Assembly (NCBI GenBank): GCA_900552185.1
Contig: URYT01000004.1
Span: 1 to 28,630 of the forward strand
Length of the DNA: 28,630 bases
From: an uncultured Collinsella sp.
GTDB taxonomy: Bacteria > Actinomycetota > Coriobacteriia > Coriobacteriales > Coriobacteriaceae
Reading direction: 5' to 3'
A model generated the notes under the pieces. The model did no database searches. It was not told the origin of the DNA and was given only the letters and a program-made list of their open reading frames with translations. This document shows, one piece after another, positions 7,253-14,329 of this stretch; position 1 is the first letter of the stretch, and the number at the start of each line of letters is the position of its first letter. Made by a program: the position numbers and the translations under genes.

Positions 7253-9616
7253 CTACAGATCTAGCGCCTTCTTCGCGGCATCAACCGGATCGCCATCCAT
7301 GTAGAACACCGGGCTCAAGCCCGAGATAATCTCGGACGAAACGCTCTGCAGGCCCGCGATGGCACTCAGCGGCAAAATCACGCGCTTGGCGCCGGCGTTT
7401 TTGGCCACGCGCATAATGTCCTCGAGCCCGCGGATCTCGTCCATAGAGCCCGACATGCGCAAGATTCCCGGAATCGCCAGCGCAGGCATCACCGGGCGGT
7501 TGCACGCCGCAGAGCAAAGTCCCACAAACTCGGCGAGCGAAACTTCCTCGGACAGGCCCTTGCTCTGCAGGTCGTTGTAAAACAGCAGGTAGTCCTTGGA
7601 GCCAATGTGCATGCCCGGCGCCACGCGGTTCGCCAGGTTCACAAAGTTGTCGAACGCGGCTTCCAGCGTATCGCGCACTGGCTTGTTAAAGGCCACGCCC
7701 TCGTACTTAAACTTGCACTCGCCGGCAACGGCCTTGTTCTCCAGCTTGTATACGGCAACCTCGCCGCCCTGCGACCTGCCCACGCCAAATACGTGGCCGG
7801 ACAGCAGCGGCCCGTCGGGAATCAGCGTGTCCTCGGTCTGCTCGGGCACGCGCACCACGTGCACGTCCTGCGGGTTGTCGGCATCCATATAGCCCAGGTT
7901 GACGTCGATAAACTCGACGCCCGCCATAATCTTGAGCTGCTCCTTTACGCGGCGACGGCCCTCAATGGCGTAGTCTAGCAGCCAGCGCACTTCGTCCTTG
8001 TCCATGGCCTCGTCGGGGAACAGCAGCTTGGCAAGGCCGCTAAAGGTCTTGCGCACGGCGATCTCGTCGCGCTTGTTAAAGTCGCTGTTGAAGCGGAAAT
8101 ACCGGTCGATATGGTGCGTAAAGTCCTTGCGGCGCATCTCCTTGCAAAACTCCGACAGACAGTCGGTAATCAGACCGTAATGCCCGGTCAGCAGGCTCGA
8201 GCGCATCTTGGGAATCTCCCAGCCCGGCAGGTAATAGTGGATGCGGTCGAAGAAGGCCGAATCGTTGTTAAACTCCGGCGGGAACGGATCAAACAGGTGC
8301 GTGGTCTTAAGGACGTTTTGCACGGTGTCGTTGATGTTGCCCTCAAAGACCATGGAGGCATCGGCGTTAATCTGGTCGCGGCCGCGCGCGTAGCTGCCGC
8401 TCGCCATGTAGTCCTTCATGATCTGCACGGCGTTGGTGTCCTTAAACCGCATGCCGGCGACCTCGTCAAACGTCACGCAGTCCCAGTGACCTACCAAGCC
8501 CACGCGGTCGGCGCGCATGGAGTTCATACGGCCGAACAGGTTGGCCGTGGTGGTCTGGCCGCCCGAAAGCAAGATGGCGTAAGGCGAGACCTCTTTGTAG
8601 ATATGGCTCTTGCCGGTGCCGCGGGGACCCAGCTCGCACAGGTTGTAATTGCGCTCGATGAGCGGCACCATACGCTCGATAAAGTGCAGACGTTCTTTCT
8701 CGGAAAGCTCGCTGGGCTCATAGCCAGCGGAGCGCAGCAGCATGTTGAGCCACTCGTCGCGCGAGAAATACTGGCGCTCTTCGACCATGGCATCCAGGTC
8801 CAGGTTGGGCATCTGGATGGGCGTGAGCGACGCCACACTAAACGGAGAGTCCTCGGGCCCGCGCTTTTTGCGCTTGGCCTTGGCGCGGCGCGGCGCATCG
8901 TCGCCAAAGACCTCCATGCCAAACTCGTCTTCCTCATCCACGGGGTGACGATACTCGATGCTCATGATGCACCAAATACCACCCTGCAGAATCTTGGAAT
9001 AGTCGCGCACGTACTCGGCCGGCATCACAAACGGCTCGATGGTCAGATTGGCAAACGATGCCACGTAGATGTCTTTGTACTCGTCGAGCTTGGCCGTCAC
9101 CTTGTCGATGATGGTAAAGCGGCCCAGTTCGCGAATCTTGGACTTAATGCGCTCGGACTCGTCGGGACGCACGTAGTTATCGGTGAGAATCCTGCGGATG
9201 CGATCCAGGCCCTCTGCCACGGCTTCCTCGTCATCGGTCGAGCAGTACATGCCCAGCAGGTACTCCAGCACAAAGGTGGGCACGTTGGCGCCGCGCTTCA
9301 TAAAGGCCGTCAGGTCCTTGCGCACGATCTTGCCGCCAAAGTGCTCGAGCAGCTTGCCGTCCAACCCGTCCATGTCGTAGCCCTCATCCTCGGGAGCCTC
9401 GGCCGCAGCCTGATCATAGCCATCGGTCGAGGACTCGTCCTCGGCGGCCACCGCAGCCTCAGCGGGCGCGGCAGCAGTCGCCGGCTCCGGGGCAGACGCA
9501 GCGGTCTCGGCCTCCGGGGCCTTCGCGGGCGCGACCTCAGGCACCGCAGCCTCCGCAGGCACATCCACGTCAATCGAGGGGACTTCCCACAGATCGTCGT
9601 CATGGCTATCAAACAT
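7253..9616 (-). CDS. brxL: BREX type 1 Lon-like ATPase/protease-like protein BrxL
   Basis: This is a 787-residue protein. Residues 1 to about 85 form a low-complexity Ala/Pro/Glu/Asp tail. The conserved BrxL body then begins with DGKLLEHFGGKIVRKDLT. The AAA+ core shows Walker A GPRGTGKSH near 335 and Walker B VTFDEVAG near 383. The C-terminal third is the Lon-protease-like domain. BrxL is essential in several type 1 BREX systems, where it binds DNA as a ring-forming ATPase. The usual length is about 680 residues; the excess is mainly the N-terminal tail and a basic KAKRKKRG insert near residue 240. The start is ATG 9616 with AGGAG eight bases upstream. That site overlaps the pglZ stop, so translation is probably coupled. 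Confidence 0.93.
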   Translation of the reverse strand: MFDSHDDDLWEVPSIDVDVPAEAAVPEVAPAKAPEAETAASAPEPATAAAPAEAAVAAEDESSTDGYDQAAAEAPEDEGYDMDGLDGKLLEHFGGKIVRKDLTAFMKRGANVPTFVLEYLLGMYCSTDDEEAVAEGLDRIRRILTDNYVRPDESERIKSKIRELGRFTIIDKVTAKLDEYKDIYVASFANLTIEPFVMPAEYVRDYSKILQGGIWCIMSIEYRHPVDEEDEFGMEVFGDDAPRRAKAKRKKRGPEDSPFSVASLTPIQMPNLDLDAMVEERQYFSRDEWLNMLLRSAGYEPSELSEKERLHFIERMVPLIERNYNLCELGPRGTGKSHIYKEVSPYAILLSGGQTTTANLFGRMNSMRADRVGLVGHWDCVTFDEVAGMRFKDTNAVQIMKDYMASGSYARGRDQINADASMVFEGNINDTVQNVLKTTHLFDPFPPEFNNDSAFFDRIHYYLPGWEIPKMRSSLLTGHYGLITDCLSEFCKEMRRKDFTHHIDRYFRFNSDFNKRDEIAVRKTFSGLAKLLFPDEAMDKDEVRWLLDYAIEGRRRVKEQLKIMAGVEFIDVNLGYMDADNPQDVHVVRVPEQTEDTLIPDGPLLSGHVFGVGRSQGGEVAVYKLENKAVAGECKFKYEGVAFNKPVRDTLEAAFDNFVNLANRVAPGMHIGSKDYLLFYNDLQSKGLSEEVSLAEFVGLCSAACNRPVMPALAIPGILRMSGSMDEIRGLEDIMRVAKNAGAKRVILPLSAIAGLQSVSSEIISGLSPVFYMDGDPVDAAKKALDL

Positions 9617-9627
9617 AGGGCGCACTC

Positions 9628-12336
9628 CTAAAAACCAAAGTCAGCAACAGGGGCAAACGAAACAGCGATGGTATACGTCTCGCGCCAAACGATCTTGCCC
9701 GTTTCGCGCTCGCGGCAGACCAGATAGTACGGACCCTTGGCCGAGAATCCATCCGCTGCACGCAGCGCAAACTTGGCATGCACGACGCGCTCCTGCGAGT
9801 TAGCAGAAGTCTTGTTGGCATGCGCCTTGACTGTATCGCTCACCTCGTTGCCGCTTGCGTCGGTAAACACCAGCTCATACTCGCACGGCAAAACCTTGCC
9901 TTGGGCGGGTTCTTCCTGGATCAAGTTGACCGAGAAGAGCGAGTTGGTCACTCGGCGTCCCTCGCTTAGCACGCGCAGCGTCGCCACGCGCGTATCGACA
10001 AAGTCCTTGGAACCCGAGCGCGCACGCCAAAATCCGATAACGGGCACGCAGAGCTCCTGCAGGCTCATGCCGCCGTGGACGTAGTTGTTAGTGCCGCCGG
10101 GACGCTTGAAGTGCACGTTCTCGCGCGGGGCAAATCCCTCAAAACCGGCACCTAAACGTCCCATGCCAACATTAACAAACACCTCGCATGCCTCTTCCGA
10201 AAGCTTGGCCACGGCCTCGTTGGGCACCACCAGATGACGCTTGCCGTGCATGACAGGAGCGTCAAGGAAGGGAAGGTCTGGCTTGCCGAGCATCTGGCAC
10301 TCGTTGAGCTCACGACGCGTGTAGATGAAGCCGTGATCCGCCGTCATAACAACACGCGCGCCCGGGGCGTCGGTGCACACGCGGCGCGCCAACGCGGCAA
10401 GTTCCTCCACGGTGTCCGCGCAGGCATCGAAAACGTCATCCTGCGTAGCTGCCTTCTCGCCCGTGGCATCGATCTTGTTGTGGTAGAGATAAACGAGCCT
10501 GGAGTCTTTGAGCAGCGCTTTGCGCTCGGTTCCCGCCATGTTGAGGTATGCGCTCGAGCGCAAAGCGCGGGCCGTGGGCTCAACGTGGGTAAGTACGGCC
10601 TCGCGCTGCGGAGTCGTCGCAGTGGGCATGCCGTCAGCCAACACAAACGCGCCATCCTCTGCAAGCTCAAGCACCTGGTGCGGCAGCAGCGCAGGCATGC
10701 CCACCTCGGTAATGGAGGGAAAGACCGCCTGCATGCTAGAAACCTTGACGTTGCCGCCGCGTTCGCGCTCGAGCAGCGCCGCAACGTCGCGGGCAACCTC
10801 ATAGCGCAGCGCATCGCTCACGATAACGACCGTTGTTTTGGCAGAACCCACAAAGGCGGGCAGCACATGCCAGTAAAACTCATCCTGCCGTGCGGGACCA
10901 TCGATGTAGCCGCAATCGGCCCACTCCCCTTGCGCAGCAGCCGCCCAGCAGACATTGGCATCCGCCAAGAACCAGTTGCTGTAGAGATTCTCCGCCCAGT
11001 CCGCCACGGCGCGGGCAGGTTCCTCGAGCGCATCGCACTCGACGGAGCGTGCCCGCAGATACGCAGTGCACATATGGCGATAGGCAGCATCCATGGCATA
11101 CCAATCGGACGAATAGGCATCCCACACCTGCTGGGGCTGCGCCAGATGGAAGCCGCCCGCGTGCGACTGCCTAAACGCGCACATATCGGCCACAGCGGCA
11201 AGCAGGTCAAAGTAGCTCTCGACACGACGGTACCAGCTTAGGTCGCAGCGACGCGCCGCAAAGGCGCGTGCGTCCTCAACACGGTCTGCACCCCGGGCAA
11301 ACGAGCTGAACAACTGCGAGAGTACAGCCTCATTGACGCACGGGAACACATCAAGCGAGGCCAGCACATCGATCGGCAGAGCCTCAAACCGCGCAAAGAG
11401 CCCGCGGACATCCTCCACCAAACGACAGATCTCAAATAGGTCCTCGCTCGATGCCTGGGTACCGGCGGCCTGGTCCCACGTGCGCACCGCCTCAAGGCAA
11501 TAGGGACCGTAGGCGGGAGCCACATAGCTTTCGAGCCCCTTGAGCGCTCCCTCGGGAAGCGCGGTTGATGCCGTCGTAAGGAGCACATGGGATGCAAGCA
11601 TAAGCAATGAGTCACGCTCGTAAAGCGGCCCATCAAACCCATAGCAACGCACAATGAAGGCAGAGAGGGCATCGCGCACGCAGTACTTGTCCGCCAACTC
11701 AGCCAGCGCCTCGGGACCCTCGTGCAGCAGCATGGTCATACAGCCACGCAGTACAAACGCGGGACGCGCGTCACCAGGCTCTTTACCGCCAAAAATCACC
11801 GTAAGGATGCCGAGTTCGATATCGGATGCGCCCGAGGCATGCGGAACACACGCGGCAAACTTAGCGCAACGGGTCTTGGCATCAAAGAACGCCTTGTGCG
11901 CTCGCAAGCTCTCGCGCACGGCATCGATATTCTCGATACCCAGCTGATCGGCCAAAAGCGAAAGATAATCAGCTTGAAACCGGTCAGCATACAGCTCAAC
12001 ATCGGCAAGCCAATCGCCCTCAAGCCTGCCGCGCGGGCAACGGCGATACAGCAAGATATCGCTCACAAGGTCATCGCGGTTGACGAGCTTCTTGACGGCA
12101 AACATGCGGCCCTCGCAGGCCTCAACAAACCGCACTGGGCGCTCAAAGTCACCGTAAGCGGGCATAACACCGTCATCAGTCCCCGCACCGTCGAAGCCCT
12201 CGGCGGCCAAACGTTCAAACTCAGGAGCAAACTCGCCGTCTGCATCGTGCCAAACCACCACACGACGCGGCACGCATGCGGGCAACGGTTGCAAAAACCG
12301 CAGCTTGAGCTGTTCTTCTACATCGATCTTGGGCAT
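9628..12336 (-). CDS. pglZ: BREX type 1 alkaline-phosphatase-like protein PglZ
   Basis: The protein has 902 residues, close to other type 1 PglZ proteins. The alkaline-phosphatase-superfamily core starts near residue 505 with VVIVSDALRYE, where Asp would bind metal, and continues to TADHGFIYTRRE near residue 667, a second metal-ligand motif. The N-terminal half is helical and variable, as in the family. The C-terminal region, ending near SVNLIQEEP and on to the stop, is predicted to be beta-rich. PglZ is a core protein of all BREX types; its exact substrate in type 1 is unsettled. The ATG at 12336 is preceded by TAAGGA six bases upstream. It follows the pglX 3' part by 23 bases and overlaps the brxL ribosome binding site, so it is part of one transcript. 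Confidence 0.93.
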   Translation of the reverse strand: MPKIDVEEQLKLRFLQPLPACVPRRVVVWHDADGEFAPEFERLAAEGFDGAGTDDGVMPAYGDFERPVRFVEACEGRMFAVKKLVNRDDLVSDILLYRRCPRGRLEGDWLADVELYADRFQADYLSLLADQLGIENIDAVRESLRAHKAFFDAKTRCAKFAACVPHASGASDIELGILTVIFGGKEPGDARPAFVLRGCMTMLLHEGPEALAELADKYCVRDALSAFIVRCYGFDGPLYERDSLLMLASHVLLTTASTALPEGALKGLESYVAPAYGPYCLEAVRTWDQAAGTQASSEDLFEICRLVEDVRGLFARFEALPIDVLASLDVFPCVNEAVLSQLFSSFARGADRVEDARAFAARRCDLSWYRRVESYFDLLAAVADMCAFRQSHAGGFHLAQPQQVWDAYSSDWYAMDAAYRHMCTAYLRARSVECDALEEPARAVADWAENLYSNWFLADANVCWAAAAQGEWADCGYIDGPARQDEFYWHVLPAFVGSAKTTVVIVSDALRYEVARDVAALLERERGGNVKVSSMQAVFPSITEVGMPALLPHQVLELAEDGAFVLADGMPTATTPQREAVLTHVEPTARALRSSAYLNMAGTERKALLKDSRLVYLYHNKIDATGEKAATQDDVFDACADTVEELAALARRVCTDAPGARVVMTADHGFIYTRRELNECQMLGKPDLPFLDAPVMHGKRHLVVPNEAVAKLSEEACEVFVNVGMGRLGAGFEGFAPRENVHFKRPGGTNNYVHGGMSLQELCVPVIGFWRARSGSKDFVDTRVATLRVLSEGRRVTNSLFSVNLIQEEPAQGKVLPCEYELVFTDASGNEVSDTVKAHANKTSANSQERVVHAKFALRAADGFSAKGPYYLVCRERETGKIVWRETYTIAVSFAPVADFGF

Positions 12337-12359
12337 GAATATCCTTACCGTATCTGCAG

Positions 12360-13328
12360 TTACTTAATCTTTGCTAGCACATCCTGAAACTTGGCGTAGT
12401 TGACCTTGACGCCGTCATCCAGGTCGATCTTAATCATCTGGTCTGCCAAGTGGTGCAGCTTCTCCTCGAAGGCAATAGTCTCTTTGAGCTGGTCGTTAAG
12501 CTTTTTGACGCGCTTGTCCAAGCGCACGCGCTCGCCGCGCTCGGCGGTGGCAAGGGAATCGTTGGCATAGCCGATCTGGGCACGGTAGCGCTCCTGCTGC
12601 CCATGCACATAGTCGGTGCGGATGCGAGCCAACAGGTCGGGCTGATAGCGATGTATGTAGACAAGGCACTTAAAGCCATTTTTCTTGCCGCTGTCGAACA
12701 GCCAGTAGATGGGGCGCTTCTTATAGGTCTGGCAGTGGTCCCTAAAGAAGTCCTTCAAAAAGTAGGCGCGGATGACCTCGCGCGAGGCGCCCTTGCCGCC
12801 GAGTGCCTCGGCAATAAAGGCCAGGTTCTGCTCAAGCGTCTCCTCACCATACACGGTGCGCACAAAGTCGATAAAGTAGCGCACGATGTCGTCGTCAAAG
12901 TACTCGTCATCGGTAATGGGCAGCACGTTGTCGCTATCGGGCATAAAGGTCACATGCGCGGGATCGGGCATCTTGGCCAGATAGTCATCGACTGTGGCGC
13001 CTTGGTCGGCCAGAACCAGCCCGTCCACATCCAGCGAATAGCGGCCAAACATGCAGCCCACGGCATAGCTTATAAGCGAGGCGATCTCGTCGCGCTTGGT
13101 GCGCACGTACTTGTTGCCCTTGTAGCTCTCCGGAATCTCTTCTGCCGTATCGAAGATGCGCGCCACCGAGACGTACTTGTCCTCGACCTCGATGGGCACC
13201 TCTCCCTCCATGTTGTAGATCTTGGCAAAAATCCGGTTGAGTTCCCCCTCGTTGGCGCGAAGCTGCTCAAAGCGAGCGTTGACCTCGGCCTTGCGAGCCT
13301 CGTATTTTTCTTGAAGTAAAGTGGCCAT
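12360..13328 (-). CDS. pglX: C-terminal part of split PglX (BREX methyltransferase)
   Basis: These 322 residues match the C-terminal region of full-length type 1 PglX. They contain RFEQLRANEGELNRIFAKIY, then ISYAVGCMFGRYSLD, then DEYFDDDIVRYFIDFV, then KKRPIYWLFDSGKKNGFKCL and a C-terminal coiled coil. All of these normally follow directly after the SWDFKxxPL segment that ends the upstream 838-residue part. The ATG at 13328 has AGAGGG nine bases upstream; an in-frame ATG at 13346 lacks such a site. The piece therefore has its own translation signal and can be made as a separate protein. It has no methyltransferase motifs. Together the two parts give about 1160 residues, near the normal PglX length. 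Confidence 0.88.
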   Translation of the reverse strand: MATLLQEKYEARKAEVNARFEQLRANEGELNRIFAKIYNMEGEVPIEVEDKYVSVARIFDTAEEIPESYKGNKYVRTKRDEIASLISYAVGCMFGRYSLDVDGLVLADQGATVDDYLAKMPDPAHVTFMPDSDNVLPITDDEYFDDDIVRYFIDFVRTVYGEETLEQNLAFIAEALGGKGASREVIRAYFLKDFFRDHCQTYKKRPIYWLFDSGKKNGFKCLVYIHRYQPDLLARIRTDYVHGQQERYRAQIGYANDSLATAERGERVRLDKRVKKLNDQLKETIAFEEKLHHLADQMIKIDLDDGVKVNYAKFQDVLAKIK

Positions 13329-13346
13329 ATTTGACCGCCCTCTCAT

Positions 13347-13474
13347 TTAAAAACGCCGACTAATATTCATTTAAAAGGTCACTTTCGAGAGACAGCGAGT
13401 CTCTTTGCGATAAAAAACGTTGGAAGCTCATTCGACACGCCGTTCTTTGCAATCAAAGATGAAGCATCTCTTAC
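13347..13474. other. AT-rich spacer between the inserted gene and the pglX 3' part
   Basis: This 128-base gap contains no open frame and no recognisable pglX coding remnant. On the minus strand it has a small hairpin, GAGAC-tcgct-GTCTC, about 50 bases before the next start. No convincing promoter was found. It marks one edge of the inserted AT-rich tract. Confidence 0.5.
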
Positions 13475-14320
13475 TCACGGATTTGCGTCACCAGTAAGTT
13501 CCCATTTTCGATTAGAACGTGAATAAGCAATAAGCCCTTGGGCCTTCAGCTCGCCAAGCAATTTATCTAAATTACGCTTAGATAGCTCACAGTCCTTCCC
13601 GAGTTCATCTTTATTTGAGCAGGACCCACTCGAGATTCGAGACAAAACCAATTGACGTTTGTTTTCCCACTCCCGTTCTGAGGTCTCTTTCTTTCGGGCA
13701 ATTTCTTCCGCCTCATATACAGCCTCGGACTTAACCACAGCAATCCAATCAATGAGAGTGCTGCATTTAAGAAATAAACGAGAACTCACCTCAAATGAAT
13801 CCGCTCCAATGAGATCTTTTCCTGGCATACCGTTTTCAAAAGCAATGAAATCTACACCGTTCTTTTCGACCAATTGAAAGCGACAATGTGCCAACGAATT
13901 TCTAATAATCCGAAATAAATCAAGCACAAAATTGCTGTTGATGAGCGCCACAACGCGATTTGAGGTACAAGTTGAAGCAAAATTGCCAGGCATATCAGCA
14001 TCAACAAACCTATTTTTCATCTCTTCTTTTCGTGTGGCCGTAAATAGCGTCGACCCATCGCAGAGATTGGCCACTTCCAATAATCTTCGGTGAAGGTACC
14101 CGGATTTAGGAGGAACACTATCGGCCCATCCATAATCGAGAAGCGATATCCCTCTGCTACTCACACCTTTACAAGGAGATTCAACCAGAAAAAACTGAAT
14201 AATAGAACCCATGACGTCATTAGGGTCATTAACCTTAACAGCCTTTATCCAGCTTGGCTTAGGTTCGACATATTCAATTTTAGTCTTATCGACAGGCTTG
14301 TGCCTCTTCTTTTCAGCCAT
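13475..14320 (-). CDS. HEPN-like plus winged-helix protein inserted within pglX
   Basis: This 281-residue protein has no family I can name with certainty. Residues 124-150 hold a helix with IIRNSLAHCRF, which contains R-x4-H (R140, H145), the catalytic pattern of HEPN ribonucleases. Residues 200-225 are charged and helical. Residues 231-278 (NKDELGKDCELSKRNLDKLL, then LKAQGLIAYSRSNRKWELTG) look like a winged-helix DNA-binding domain. The ATG at 14320 is preceded by AGGTGA that overlaps the stop of the pglX 5' part, so it is translated in coupling with it. A GTG at 14329 abutting that stop is the alternative start. The gene is clearly AT-richer than its surroundings (26 of 60 bases G+C on line 13801-13860) and was probably acquired. 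It may be a toxin-like defence effector or a regulator. Confidence 0.72.
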   Translation of the reverse strand: MAEKKRHKPVDKTKIEYVEPKPSWIKAVKVNDPNDVMGSIIQFFLVESPCKGVSSRGISLLDYGWADSVPPKSGYLHRRLLEVANLCDGSTLFTATRKEEMKNRFVDADMPGNFASTCTSNRVVALINSNFVLDLFRIIRNSLAHCRFQLVEKNGVDFIAFENGMPGKDLIGADSFEVSSRLFLKCSTLIDWIAVVKSEAVYEAEEIARKKETSEREWENKRQLVLSRISSGSCSNKDELGKDCELSKRNLDKLLGELKAQGLIAYSRSNRKWELTGDANP

Positions 14321-14329
14321 GACGATCAC

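Noticed and set aside
8111..9631. 506-codon open frame on the plus strand
   Set aside because: It is antisense to brxL, has no recognisable motif, and is explained by GC-rich codon bias; all BrxL motifs are on the minus strand.
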